DNA of 64,000 nucleotides, from NCBI GenBank assembly GCA_017481945.1, contig JAFUOJ010000003.1, forward strand, positions 19,739-83,738, read 5' to 3'. The notes beneath the pieces were generated by a model. It did no database searches, had not been told where the DNA came from, and worked only from the letters and a program-made list of their open reading frames with translations. Of the stretch, positions 51,692-60,552 are shown piece by piece (the stretch's first letter is position 1; each line of letters starts with the position of its first letter). Origin of the DNA: Parabacteroides sp. (GTDB lineage Bacteria; Bacteroidota; Bacteroidia; Bacteroidales; Tannerellaceae). Made by a program: the position numbers and the translations under genes.

Positions 51692-52699
51692 ATGAATGTG
51701 AAGATCTTTTTGGGGATATTACTCTTTTGCTTTTCTTTTCGATTGGTTGAAGCTCAACAAGCGACGCAGAATATTGCGGATATTTATATTCGGGATCCAT
51801 ATATTTTAGTGGATAAGAATACAAATACATATTATATGTATAGGAGTGCGAGTACTAAGAGTTCCTCAGGAAAAGTATTAGGAGGGGTAGAGACTTTTAA
51901 GAGCAAAGATTTAAAACATTGGGAAGGACCCATACGTGTCTTTACGGTTCCTGAGAATAACTGGATTACCGGTCGGGTTTGGGCTCCGGAGGTACATGCT
52001 TATAAAGGTAAGTACTATTTGTTTGCTACGCTGAATAGTGATATTAAATGGAAGAAGACACAAGCCGGTTGGCCCGATTATATTTTTCGAGGAACGCAGA
52101 TCTTTTATGCAGATTCTCCGGAGGGACCTTTTCTTCCGTTTGATTTAGTACCACACACACCGATGGATCGTATGGCATTGGATGGAACTCTTTGGGTTGA
52201 GAATAATATTCCGTATATGATTTATTGCCATGAATGGGTACAGATTGCGGATGGTGGTATGGAGTTGGTTCAGCTGAAATTCGATTTGTCTGCCCCTGTA
52301 GGTTCATCTTTGACGCTCTTTAATGCGTCTGCTGCTGATTGGTCGACAGGCTCAGTACATAAGTCTCCGCTACCTACTTCGTATGTTACTGATGGTTGTT
52401 TCCTCTATCGAACTAAAAACGGAAAGTTGTTGATGATATGGTCTAGTTTCATGAACTCGGAATATGCTATTGGGATCGCAGAGTCTACGACAGGCAAAGT
52501 TTCTGGTCCTTGGAAGCAGCAACCGGAACCTTTGTTTACGAAGAACGGGGGACATGGTATGATTTTTGAAACTTTTGATGGGCATTTGTGTATAACGTTT
52601 CATGGCCCTAATTCTCCTTCCGGTGCGGAACGAGCTCATATTTATGAATTAGAGGATACAGGAGATACGTTGGTCTTGAAAAAAGAACTTACGGAATAA
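51692..52699 (+). CDS. Glycoside hydrolase family 43-like protein
   Basis: 335 residues with signal peptide KIFLGILLFCFSFRLVEAQQ. Five-bladed propeller of GH43/GH117 type: NIADIYIRDPYILVDKNTNT (catalytic Asp region near residue 30), WITGRVWAPEVHAYKGKYY, and DRMALDGTLWVENNIPYMIY with the second acid, CHEW and a final His region (NGGHGMIFETFDG). It likely cleaves arabinose or xylose side chains outside the inner membrane. It is a lone gene without SusCD. The next gene is unrelated. Confidence 0.88.
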   Translation: MNVKIFLGILLFCFSFRLVEAQQATQNIADIYIRDPYILVDKNTNTYYMYRSASTKSSSGKVLGGVETFKSKDLKHWEGPIRVFTVPENNWITGRVWAPEVHAYKGKYYLFATLNSDIKWKKTQAGWPDYIFRGTQIFYADSPEGPFLPFDLVPHTPMDRMALDGTLWVENNIPYMIYCHEWVQIADGGMELVQLKFDLSAPVGSSLTLFNASAADWSTGSVHKSPLPTSYVTDGCFLYRTKNGKLLMIWSSFMNSEYAIGIAESTTGKVSGPWKQQPEPLFTKNGGHGMIFETFDGHLCITFHGPNSPSGAERAHIYELEDTGDTLVLKKELTE

Positions 52700-52781
52700 T
52701 TTCAATGGTCAATATTAATTGTTTTTATGTGGCTGCTTCTAAACTTTTATTAATTTTGCAGCCGCATAAAACAAACAAAGA

Positions 52782-53678
52782 ATGGAATCTACATTATCAA
52801 CAGGCTCTAATCAAATATTTAGAGAAATAAAAGATTACATAATCATAGCATTGGGTATGATTATGTATGGTATCGGATGGACTGTTTTCCTTTTACCAAA
52901 CAATTTGCCTTCAGGAGCTTTAGCCGGGGTTGTCTCTATTATTTATTGGGGGACCGGATTGCCTGTTCAGTATACTTATTTTGCATTTAATGCAGCCTTA
53001 TTATTGCTCTCGTTAAAAGTGTTGGGTTGGAGGTTTAGCGTAAAGACGATTTATGCGGTTTGTGTACTAACCTTCTTTTTATCTGTTATACAGAAGTTGA
53101 CAGCAGATGTTCATTTATTGGGAGATCAACCCTTTATGGCTTGTATTATTGGTGCAGTTTTTTGTGGTAGTGGTATAGGTTTAGCGTTTACTGCAAACGG
53201 AAGTACGGGAGGTACAGATATTATTGCGGCAGTTATTAATAAGTATAAGGATATTAGCTTAGGGCGTGTTATAATGATTTGTGATATGATTATTATTGCT
53301 TCCAGTTATTTGGTTTTACATAATTGGGAGAAGGTGCTCTATGGATATGTTACGTTGTTTGTTACGGGTTATATGATTGACCAAGTGGTAAACAGTGCAC
53401 GGCAATCGGTACAGTTCTTTATTATTTCAAAAAAATATGATGAAATAGGACGTGCTATAAATGCATTACATCGTGGAGTGACGGTTATGGATGCTACCGG
53501 TTTTTATACGGGACAGCCACAAAAGATGATGTTCGTTTTAGCAAAGAAACGGCAATCCAATACGATTTTCCAGATAATCCATGATATTGATCCTACGGCT
53601 TTCATTTCTCAAAGTGCAGTTATCGGAGTGTATGGTGAAGGTTTTGATAAACTGAAAGTGAAGAAAAATAATAAATAA
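52782..53678 (+). CDS. YitT-family membrane protein (DUF161 + DUF2179)
   Basis: 298 residues: five or six hydrophobic helices (IIALGMIMYGIGWTVFLLPN, LPSGALAGVVSIIYWGTGLP, SGIGLAFTANGSTGGTDIIA) followed by a soluble C-terminal DUF2179 domain (about residues 220-285, INALHRGVTVMDATGFYTGQ, KMMFVLAKKRQSNTIFQIIH). YitT proteins are widespread, possibly transporters; the substrate is unknown. Single gene closed by a hairpin terminator at 53686. Confidence 0.88.
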   Translation: MESTLSTGSNQIFREIKDYIIIALGMIMYGIGWTVFLLPNNLPSGALAGVVSIIYWGTGLPVQYTYFAFNAALLLLSLKVLGWRFSVKTIYAVCVLTFFLSVIQKLTADVHLLGDQPFMACIIGAVFCGSGIGLAFTANGSTGGTDIIAAVINKYKDISLGRVIMICDMIIIASSYLVLHNWEKVLYGYVTLFVTGYMIDQVVNSARQSVQFFIISKKYDEIGRAINALHRGVTVMDATGFYTGQPQKMMFVLAKKRQSNTIFQIIHDIDPTAFISQSAVIGVYGEGFDKLKVKKNNK

Positions 53679-53685
53679 CGTGGAA

Positions 53686-53711
53686 GGGGATGTTTAAACA
53701 TCTCCTTTTTT
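53686..53711 (+). terminator. Intrinsic terminator after the YitT gene
   Basis: GGGGATG (53686-53692), loop TTTAAA, CATCTCC (53699-53705), then TTTTTT. Confidence 0.85.
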
Positions 53712-53842
53712 GTTGAAAAGGAAAGAACTATAAACAAAAGTTTAAAAAGAGGACTAAATGCTTTTCTATAATAAAAAAATAGTTATTTTTGCGAAATAGG
53801 AGTTTTATCTGTAGATATTAATAATTAGCTAATATAGTTACC

Positions 53843-55273
53843 ATGAAATCAGAAGACATTTCACGTCGCTCGTTCCTGAAGCGAGCATTTGCTGTTTCTG
53901 CAGCAACAGCAATCCCTTCATTTTGGATTCCTTCAAAAGCTCATGCCGGTGTGCCTTTTGTTAGTGCAAATGATAAGGTGAGAATTGCTTTTATTGGTAT
54001 TGGAAACCGAGGTGGTGAAATTGCCAAAGAGTTGTATAAAACGGGTTTATGTGAGGTTGTTGCCCTTTGTGATGTAGATATGGGTGCGGCTCATACACAA
54101 AAGCTAATCTCGATGTTCCCAAAAGTTCCTCGTTTCAAGGATTTCCGCCAGATGTTCGACCAAATGGCTGATAAAATTGATGCTGTGACTGTGGGTGTTC
54201 CGGATCATGCCCATTTCCCAATTACGATTGAGGCAATGGCACATGGTAAGCACGTATATGTAGAAAAACCTATGGCTCGTACATTCCAAGAGATAGAGCT
54301 GATGATGAAGGCTGAAAAGAAATACGGTGTTGTTACTCAGATGGGTAATCAGGGACATTCTGAAGCTAATTATTTCCAGTTTAAAGCATGGAAAGAAGCC
54401 GGTTTGATTAAGGATGTGACTGCTATTACTGCTCACATGAATTCTCCACGTCGTTGGCATAAGTGGAATCCCAATATGATGCATATGCCTATGGGTGAAG
54501 CTATCCCAGATACTTTGGATTGGGATACTTGGTTGTGTGCTCGTCCATTCCATGAATATAACCATGATTATCATTTAGGACAATGGCGTTGTTGGTATGA
54601 TTTTGGTATGGGAGCATTGGGCGATTGGGGTGCTCATATCATTGATACTGCTCACGAATTCTTGGAATTAGGATTACCTACAGAAGTTAATCCATTATAT
54701 TTGAAAGATCATAATCCTTTCTTTTTCCCAATGTCTTCTCGTATTTTGTTCAAGTTCCCGGAAAGAAAAGATATGCCAGCTGTAGATATTACTTGGTATG
54801 ATGGTTTAGATAATATTCCTGCAGTTCCGGCTGAATACGGGGTATCGGAAATTGATCCGAATGTGCCGACTGTTGCTGGAGGTAAATTGCAGGCAATGAA
54901 ATTAAATCCGGGTAAAGAGATTTATACGAAGACATTAACATTTAAAGGAGGTTCTCATGGTAGTACTTTGTCTGTGATACCGGATCAAATTGCAAAAGAT
55001 TTGAATCCTACTTTGCCGGAATATCAGAAGAGTCCGTCTAATCACTATGCGAATTTCTTATTGGCTTGTCAGGGAAAGGAAAAAACTCGTTCTCCGTTCT
55101 CTGTAGCAGGTCCATTGAGTCAGGTATTCTGTTTAGGAGTATTGGCACAGCGTATGAATCGTAAGATTGTATTTGATCGAGATCAAAAGAAAATTGTGAA
55201 TGACCCAGTTTTGAATGAAATGTTAATTGGGGAAATGCCTCGTAAAGGTTGGGAACAATATTATAACATTTAA
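53843..55273 (+). CDS. Gfo/Idh/MocA-family oxidoreductase with Tat signal
   Basis: 476 residues. The N-terminus has a twin-arginine signal (SRRSFLKRAFAVSAATAIPS), so the protein folds with its cofactor and is exported to the periplasm. Rossmann motif IAFIGIGNRGGEIAKELY, then VCVPDHAH-like (TVGVPDHAHFPITIEAMAHG), the catalytic EKPMART and QMGNQGHSEANYFQFKAWKE. Family members oxidise or epimerise sugars with NAD(P), or act as glycosidases (GH109-like) with bound NAD. The substrate is not indicated by neighbours. A terminator follows. Confidence 0.9.
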   Translation: MKSEDISRRSFLKRAFAVSAATAIPSFWIPSKAHAGVPFVSANDKVRIAFIGIGNRGGEIAKELYKTGLCEVVALCDVDMGAAHTQKLISMFPKVPRFKDFRQMFDQMADKIDAVTVGVPDHAHFPITIEAMAHGKHVYVEKPMARTFQEIELMMKAEKKYGVVTQMGNQGHSEANYFQFKAWKEAGLIKDVTAITAHMNSPRRWHKWNPNMMHMPMGEAIPDTLDWDTWLCARPFHEYNHDYHLGQWRCWYDFGMGALGDWGAHIIDTAHEFLELGLPTEVNPLYLKDHNPFFFPMSSRILFKFPERKDMPAVDITWYDGLDNIPAVPAEYGVSEIDPNVPTVAGGKLQAMKLNPGKEIYTKTLTFKGGSHGSTLSVIPDQIAKDLNPTLPEYQKSPSNHYANFLLACQGKEKTRSPFSVAGPLSQVFCLGVLAQRMNRKIVFDRDQKKIVNDPVLNEMLIGEMPRKGWEQYYNI

Positions 55274-55288
55274 ATAACAAAGAATAAG

Positions 55289-55331
55289 GAATGACCAATT
55301 ACTGTATTGTTGATTGGTCATTCTTTATTTT
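55289..55331 (+). terminator. Intrinsic terminator
   Basis: GAATGACCAAT (55289-55299) pairs with ATTGGTCATTC (55313-55323), followed by TTTATTTT. A TATCTTTG promoter box for the next gene follows at 55343. Confidence 0.85.
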
Positions 55332-55372
55332 CAATAGTTTGTTATCTTTGCGCTTGTAATAAGACAAAGAAC

Positions 55373-56101
55373 ATGGATGTGTTTGAAGGATATGTTGGTA
55401 TTCGTTTATGGGATGGGCAATTAGTAGATGATGTGATATTTCTATTGCTATTGACTTTGTTTGTCTTTTTTGCAGCTGTGTTTCGGTTGAATTTTCAGCT
55501 TTTTGTGAAAATGTTGAAAGATGCTTTCCTTGTAAAAGAAAGACAAAATTTATTTGATGATGTAATAGGAAAGAGTGACTTCTTCTTCCGTAATTTTATG
55601 ACTTTCCAAGCTCTGTTTCTTTTAAGTGTAGCTCTGGTGGCAATAGGTAGAATATATGGAATTGTTAATTATGTCGAATGGAAGTCTATCCTGTTTATAA
55701 TAGGTTTACTTTTTTGTGTCCTTTTTCTGTTTTACTTGTTTAAACAGCTCTGTTATTTTTTATTAGGGCAAGTGTTTGCTGAGTCCAGTAAATATAAATT
55801 ATGGAAAACCAGCTATAACGCAATTATGGGTGTTTGGGGCGTCTCTTTGTATATTCCGGTGTTGTGGCTAGTGTTTGTTGGTTCCCATGAAACCATTCCA
55901 ATTGCTTTATTTTTCTTTTTTTATATTTTATGTCGTTTTGTGATAATTTATAAGACAGTACGGATATTTCACAAGAAAAGTACTGGCTTTTTGCATATAA
56001 ATTTGTACCTTTGCGCCCAAGAAATTTTACCTCTGATATTTTTATATGAAGGTATAATTTATTTGTATAACTTTATTGAGACAAGTTCTCTATGGCATTG
56101 A
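55373..56101 (+). CDS. DUF4271 membrane protein
   Basis: 242 residues from ATG at 55373 (MDVFEGYVGIRLWDGQLVDD). A 22-codon upstream extension is possible but covers the TATCTTTG promoter box (55343-55350), so it is rejected. Seven or so hydrophobic helices match the Bacteroidetes DUF4271 family. Function unknown, but the gene is regularly next to hemD in this phylum (recall). Its end overlaps hemD by 10 bp. Confidence 0.8.
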   Translation: MDVFEGYVGIRLWDGQLVDDVIFLLLLTLFVFFAAVFRLNFQLFVKMLKDAFLVKERQNLFDDVIGKSDFFFRNFMTFQALFLLSVALVAIGRIYGIVNYVEWKSILFIIGLLFCVLFLFYLFKQLCYFLLGQVFAESSKYKLWKTSYNAIMGVWGVSLYIPVLWLVFVGSHETIPIALFFFFYILCRFVIIYKTVRIFHKKSTGFLHINLYLCAQEILPLIFLYEGIIYLYNFIETSSLWH

Positions 56102-56862
56102 ATATCAAAAAATTATTGGTGTCACAACCGAAGCCTGCATCTGAGAAGTCCCCGTATTTCGATATTGCAGAAAAGTATGGAGTGGAGATTGATTTTCGCC
56201 CCTTTATAAAAGTAGAACCTCTTTCATCAAAAGAGTTCAGACAACAGAAAATTTCTATTTTAGACCATACGGCTGTTGTATTTACAGCTCGTACGGCAAT
56301 AGATCATTTTTTTCATTTATGTGAAGAATTACGTGTTACTATCCCTGAGACCATGAAATATTTCTGTATGACAGAAGCTATAGCTGTTTATTTACAGAAA
56401 TATATTGTATATCGAAAACGTAAGATATTCTTTGGGCAGACAGGTAAGTTGGATGATTTGGTGACTGTTATCGGAAAACATGCAAAGGAAAAATATCTAG
56501 TGCCTGTTTCAGATGTACATAAGGATGATTTATTGACAATGTTAGTCGCAAAAAAAATTAATTTTACAAAGGCCGTTATGTACCGTACAGTAAGTAATGA
56601 TTTCTCAAAGGATGAGAAGTTTGATTATGATATGTTGGTATTTTTCAGTCCTTCTGGAATCTCTTCTTTGTTGAAAAATTTTCCGGATTTTAAGCAAGAT
56701 GATATTAGAATCGGATGTTTTGGTCCAACAACTGCAAAAGCAGTAAAAGAGGCTGGTTTACGTTTGGATGTAGAGGCCCCAACTCCTGAGGCACCTTCTA
56801 TGACGGCAGCTTTAGAATTGTATCTAAAGAAGGAGATGAGTAATAAAAAGAATGGTAAATAG
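56092..56862 (+). CDS. hemD: Uroporphyrinogen-III synthase
   Basis: 256 residues. HemD closes hydroxymethylbilane to uroporphyrinogen III. It is a divergent family; the markers are two Rossmann-like domains, VVFTARTAIDHFFHLCEEL, PVSDVHKDDLLTMLVAKK, MLVFFSPSGISSLLKNFPDF and GCFGPTTAKAVKEAGLRLDV, plus the APTPEAPSMTAALE end. No other heme genes are in the window. The start overlaps DUF4271 (10 bp) and the end overlaps rnpA (11 bp), giving a coupled gene run up to the TatD-like gene. Confidence 0.85.
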   Translation: MALNIKKLLVSQPKPASEKSPYFDIAEKYGVEIDFRPFIKVEPLSSKEFRQQKISILDHTAVVFTARTAIDHFFHLCEELRVTIPETMKYFCMTEAIAVYLQKYIVYRKRKIFFGQTGKLDDLVTVIGKHAKEKYLVPVSDVHKDDLLTMLVAKKINFTKAVMYRTVSNDFSKDEKFDYDMLVFFSPSGISSLLKNFPDFKQDDIRIGCFGPTTAKAVKEAGLRLDVEAPTPEAPSMTAALELYLKKEMSNKKNGK

Positions 56863-57238
56863 AAGGTATACCCTTTCAAAAGAAGAGCGCCTGTCGTGGA
56901 AGCGATACATTGACCTGTTGTTTGCAAAAGGTCAGTCTTTTGTAGCGTTTCCGCTACGGGTTGTTTATTTACCTGTAGAAGAGTCTGTGGCTCCTGTTTC
57001 TATTTTAGTAAGTGTTCCTAAAAAGAAATTTAAACGGGCGGTAAAACGAAATTTAATAAAACGTCAAGTTCGTGAAGCTTATAGAATTCATAAATATACT
57101 TTGGTAGATCCTTTAACTATTCAAAGTAAACACTTATTAGTCGCTTTCCTTTATTTGGACAAAGAAACTCATCCTTTTTCTATGATAGAAAAGGCTATGG
57201 TAAAAGCATTAGGAATACTATCTAATAAGGAAGAATGA
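56852..57238 (+). CDS. rnpA: Ribonuclease P protein component
   Basis: 128 residues. The RNR signature is present as [18 protein letters not shown] near residues 66-83; N-terminal [18 protein letters not shown]. It is the protein cofactor of RNase P for tRNA 5-prime maturation. Unlike many bacteria rpmH is not adjacent. Overlaps hemD by 11 bp and yidD by 4 bp. Confidence 0.94.
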   Translation: MVNRRYTLSKEERLSWKRYIDLLFAKGQSFVAFPLRVVYLPVEESVAPVSILVSVPKKKFKRAVKRNLIKRQVREAYRIHKYTLVDPLTIQSKHLLVAFLYLDKETHPFSMIEKAMVKALGILSNKEE

Positions 57239-57456
57239 GCCAATTTTTTACATACTTTCTCTTGTTACCCGTTTATTTTTACAAGTATTGTATTTCCCCG
57301 ATGACACCAGCCTCTTGTCGATTTACTCCTACTTGTTCTGAATATGCAGTTCAAGCACTTAAAAAATATGGTCTAATAAAGGGAGGATATTTAACTGTTA
57401 AACGCCTTCTTCGTTGTCATCCTTGGGGTGGAAGTGGTTATGATCCTGTTCCTTAA
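57235..57456 (+). CDS. yidD: Membrane protein insertion efficiency factor YidD
   Basis: 73 residues, family-typical. Contains the conserved [20 protein letters not shown] with Cys pair and [20 protein letters not shown]. It aids YidC-dependent membrane insertion. Position directly after rnpA (4-bp overlap) is the common arrangement. Confidence 0.96.
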   Translation: MSQFFTYFLLLPVYFYKYCISPMTPASCRFTPTCSEYAVQALKKYGLIKGGYLTVKRLLRCHPWGGSGYDPVP

Positions 57457-57457
57457 T

Positions 57458-58099
57458 ATGGTTTATTATGACTTACATACTCATCATTTGCCAACTCATT
57501 CGGAAGATATTGTAATTATTAATAGAATGGTGGGGAATGGTGTTTGGCCTATTTCTAATTTAGGGACGATTTATTATTCAGCAGGAATACATCCTTGGTA
57601 TATAAATGCAAAAGAAAAACAATTGGCAGAATTCGAGGATTTGTTGTTATGTTCTGATGTTGTAGCTGTAGGTGAAGTGGGTTTAGATAAGTATGCGAAG
57701 GTCTCTTTAATAGAGCAGCGATTGATATTTGAACGTTCTATTCTTTTGGCAGAAAAAAAAGAACTCCCTTTAATAATACATTGCGTGAAAGCATGGAATG
57801 AACTTATAGATTTAAAGAAAGTTTTAAAGCCTCGTATGCCTTGGATTATTCATGGTTTTAGAGGAAATGAACAATTAGCTAAACAATTAATTCAACAAGG
57901 CTTTTTTTTATCTTTTGGCAAGTATTTTAATCCAAAAGCTGTGTTTGAAGCTTGGCCTAATCATTTATTTGTAGAGACCGATGATCAACAAATTGACATT
58001 CGTGTTGTTTATAAAAATATTTCATCCGTTTTAAATTTACCGTTAAAGTTGTTTGTTTTTCAGGTTGCAGAGAATGTTCATCGGGTTTTACAATTATGA
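57458..58099 (+). CDS. TatD-family metal-dependent hydrolase
   Basis: 213 residues from ATG at 57458, 2 bp after yidD. TatD-type metal-binding residues: YYDLHTHHLPTH (His-x-His), GEVGLDKYA (Glu), LIIHCVKAW (His), IIHGFRGN (His) and VETDDQQ (Asp). The family contains 3-prime-5-prime DNA/RNA exonucleases. It is shorter than E. coli TatD, as is typical of this Bacteroidetes group. A longer frame overlapping yidD (from 57428) is possible but less likely. Confidence 0.88.
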   Translation: MVYYDLHTHHLPTHSEDIVIINRMVGNGVWPISNLGTIYYSAGIHPWYINAKEKQLAEFEDLLLCSDVVAVGEVGLDKYAKVSLIEQRLIFERSILLAEKKELPLIIHCVKAWNELIDLKKVLKPRMPWIIHGFRGNEQLAKQLIQQGFFLSFGKYFNPKAVFEAWPNHLFVETDDQQIDIRVVYKNISSVLNLPLKLFVFQVAENVHRVLQL

Positions 58100-58199
58100 T
58101 AAATCATTGTTATTCTCTAATTTTCAAATTACAATACTCTATTTTCAATTAGAAAGTCGTACCTTTGCCAATATTCAAATAATACAATAATCTAAGAAG

Positions 58200-59492
58200 A
58201 TGAATTTTGTTGAAGAATTAAAATGGAGGGGCATGATTGCTGATATGATGCCCGGAACAGAAGAACAGTTGCAAAAAGAGATGACTTCAGCCTATGTTGG
58301 AATTGATCCGACAGCTGACTCTTTACATATAGGTCATTTGGTGTCCGTTATGATGTTAAAACATTTTCAACGGGCGGGACATCGTCCTATTGCGTTAGTT
58401 GGTGGTGCTACAGGCATGATTGGAGATCCATCTATGAAATCAGCGGAACGTAATTTGTTGGATGAAGAAACGCTTCGCCATAATCAGGATTGTATAAAAA
58501 AACAGTTAGCAAAATTCTTAGATTTTGACTCTGAAGCACCCAATGCTGCAAAATTGGTAAATAATTATGATTGGATGAAGAATTATTCTTTTCTGAATTT
58601 TATTCGTGATATAGGTAAACATATTACTGTAAATTACATGATGGCCAAAGATTCAGTAAAGAAACGTTTAAGTCGTGACTCTAGTGTGGGAATGTCTTTT
58701 ACCGAGTTTTCTTATCAGCTGTTGCAGGGATATGATTTTATGTATTTATATGAACATGAAGGCTGTCGCTTACAGATGGGAGGGAGCGATCAATGGGGGA
58801 ATATTACTACAGGAACAGAATTGATCCGTCGTAAGTTGGGTGGTGAAGCTTATGCACTGACTTGTCCATTGATTACGAAAGCTGATGGAGGAAAATTTGG
58901 TAAAACAGAGTCCGGAAATGTATGGTTGGATCGTCGTTATACTTCTCCTTATAAGTTTTATCAGTTTTGGTTAAATGTAAGTGATGCTGATGCTGCTAAA
59001 TATATTAAGATTTTTACAGATCTTCCTCAAGAAGAAATTGAAACCTTAGTTAAAGAACAGGAAGCAGCTCCACATTTACGTCCATTACAGAAACGTTTGG
59101 CCAAAGAGGTTACTATCATGGTGCATTCTGAGGAAGATTATAATGCCGCAGTGGAAGCTTCTAATATCTTATTTGGAAATTCAACATCAGAAACATTAAA
59201 GCATTTGGATGAGCAGACGTTGTTGGATGTATTTAAAGGTGTCCCTCAATTTGAAGTTTCTCGTGAAGATATTAATGTGGGAGTTAAGGCTATTGAATTA
59301 TTTACGGATAAGGCTGCTATTTTCCCGTCTAAAGGAGAAATGCGTAAATTGGTGCAGAGTGGTGGTGTTAGTGTAAATAAGGAAAAATTGACAAGTCAAG
59401 ATCTGATTATTGATAATTCTTTTTTGTTGGATGAAAAGTATCTTTTAGTCCAAAGGGGTAAAAAGAATTATTATTTGCTAATTGTAAAGTAA
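58200..59492 (+). CDS. tyrS: Tyrosyl-tRNA synthetase
   Basis: 430 residues, class Ic. HIGH motif as HIGH at 43-46 ([20 protein letters not shown]), tyrosine pocket [38 protein letters not shown], and the KMSKS-equivalent KFGKTESGN near 233. A C-terminal S4-like RNA-binding domain ([18 protein letters not shown]) completes it. A TACCTTTG box at 58160-58167 stands 33 bp before the start. Confidence 0.97.
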   Translation: MNFVEELKWRGMIADMMPGTEEQLQKEMTSAYVGIDPTADSLHIGHLVSVMMLKHFQRAGHRPIALVGGATGMIGDPSMKSAERNLLDEETLRHNQDCIKKQLAKFLDFDSEAPNAAKLVNNYDWMKNYSFLNFIRDIGKHITVNYMMAKDSVKKRLSRDSSVGMSFTEFSYQLLQGYDFMYLYEHEGCRLQMGGSDQWGNITTGTELIRRKLGGEAYALTCPLITKADGGKFGKTESGNVWLDRRYTSPYKFYQFWLNVSDADAAKYIKIFTDLPQEEIETLVKEQEAAPHLRPLQKRLAKEVTIMVHSEEDYNAAVEASNILFGNSTSETLKHLDEQTLLDVFKGVPQFEVSREDINVGVKAIELFTDKAAIFPSKGEMRKLVQSGGVSVNKEKLTSQDLIIDNSFLLDEKYLLVQRGKKNYYLLIVK

Positions 59493-59508
59493 GATTTTTA
59501 TTAAAATA

Positions 59509-59540
59509 TTTGCAAGGATAAAATATAGTTCTTATCTTTG
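59509..59540 (+). promoter_or_regulatory. Promoter of tRNA-Gln
   Basis: TTTG at 59509-59512, 20-base spacer, TATCTTTG at 59533-59540; the tRNA begins 28 bases on. Confidence 0.7.
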
Positions 59541-59567
59541 CAACGCTTTTAAGATAAAGCGCAGGAT

Positions 59568-59638
59568 TGTCTCATGGTGTAATGGTAGCACTACAGTTTT
59601 TGGTTCTGTCTGTCGAGGTTCGAATCCTCGTGAGACAA
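59568..59638 (+). tRNA. tRNA-Gln (anticodon TTG)
   Basis: 71 nt. Acceptor TGTCTCA pairs with TGAGACA, discriminator A at 59638. Anticodon loop TTTTGGT in stem ACAG/CTGT gives anticodon TTG. T-arm CGAGGTTCGAATCCTCG is perfect. CCA not encoded. Confidence 0.94.
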
Positions 59639-59641
59639 CTT

Positions 59642-59686
59642 AAAAAAAGGATTTATTATCTTATGATAGTAAATCCTTTTTTGTTA
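59642..59686 (+). terminator. Terminator after tRNA-Gln
   Basis: AAAAAAAGGATTTA (59642-59655) pairs with TAAATCCTTTTTT (59670-59682). Confidence 0.8.
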
Positions 59687-59705
59687 TAATGTGATTTCTT
59701 GTAAT

Positions 59706-59752
59706 AAAAATAAAAGGGTGAAAGAATTTAATAACTCTTTCACCCTTTTATA
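59706..59752 (-). terminator. Bidirectional terminator, end of the fumarate reductase operon
   Basis: TAAAAGGGTGAAAGA (59711-59725) pairs with TCTTTCACCCTTTTA (59736-59750). It stands 18 bp after the sdhB stop on the minus strand. Confidence 0.85.
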
Positions 59753-59769
59753 ATAAACGCATAAAATGT

Positions 59770-60525
59770 TTAGTCTTTCAACTTAGCACAAATATATTCA
59801 CGGTTTAAACGTGCGATATTGCTAACAGAGATGTTCTTAGGACATTCCATTTCACAAGCGCGTGTATTTGTACAGTTTCCAAAACCAAGTTCGTCCATTT
59901 TGGCAACCATTGCTTTGGCACGACGAGCTGCTTCTACTTTACCTTGAGGTAATAAAGCTAATTGACTAACTTTTGCAGAAACGAATAGCATTGCAGAACC
60001 ATTCTTACATGCAGCAGCACATGCACCGCAACCAATACAAGCTGCTGCGTCCATTGCTAAATCAGCGTCTGCTTTAGAAATAGGAATTGCATTAGCGTCA
60101 GGTACTCCACCTGTATTTACTGATACGAAACCACCTGCTTGAATGATTTTGTCATATGCATAACGATCAACCATTAAGTCACGAATTACAGGGAATCCAG
60201 CTGAACGCCATGGCTCGATTGTAATTGTTTCACCATCGTTGAAACGACGCATATAAAGTTGACAAGTTGTTGCCCCTGTAGCAGGTCCGTGTGGATGTCC
60301 ATTTACATAAAGTGAACACATACCGCAGATACCTTCACGACAGTCATGATCAAATACGATAGGTTCTTTACCCTCATTAACTAACTGTTCATTCAAAATA
60401 TCTAACATTTCCAGAAAAGAAACACTCTGGTTGATGTTCTTCAGTTGGTAAGTTTCGAACTGCCCTTTTTCTTTCGGACCTTTCTGACGCCAAACTTTAA
60501 GTGTGATATTTATATCTTTATCCAT
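59770..60525 (-). CDS. frdB: Fumarate reductase/succinate dehydrogenase iron-sulfur subunit
   Basis: 251 residues. Carries the 2Fe-2S cysteines C62, C67, C70 and C88 ([13 protein letters not shown]) and ferredoxin-like [11 protein letters not shown] plus [14 protein letters not shown] for the 4Fe-4S and 3Fe-4S centres. It passes electrons between the membrane cytochrome b and the FAD subunit. In Bacteroidales this complex mainly acts as fumarate reductase, the end of the succinate/propionate pathway. Third gene of the C-A-B operon. Confidence 0.95.
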   Translation of the reverse strand: MDKDINITLKVWRQKGPKEKGQFETYQLKNINQSVSFLEMLDILNEQLVNEGKEPIVFDHDCREGICGMCSLYVNGHPHGPATGATTCQLYMRRFNDGETITIEPWRSAGFPVIRDLMVDRYAYDKIIQAGGFVSVNTGGVPDANAIPISKADADLAMDAAACIGCGACAAACKNGSAMLFVSAKVSQLALLPQGKVEAARRAKAMVAKMDELGFGNCTNTRACEMECPKNISVSNIARLNREYICAKLKD

Positions 60526-60552
60526 GATTCTAATTTTTGTAATTGATGATTA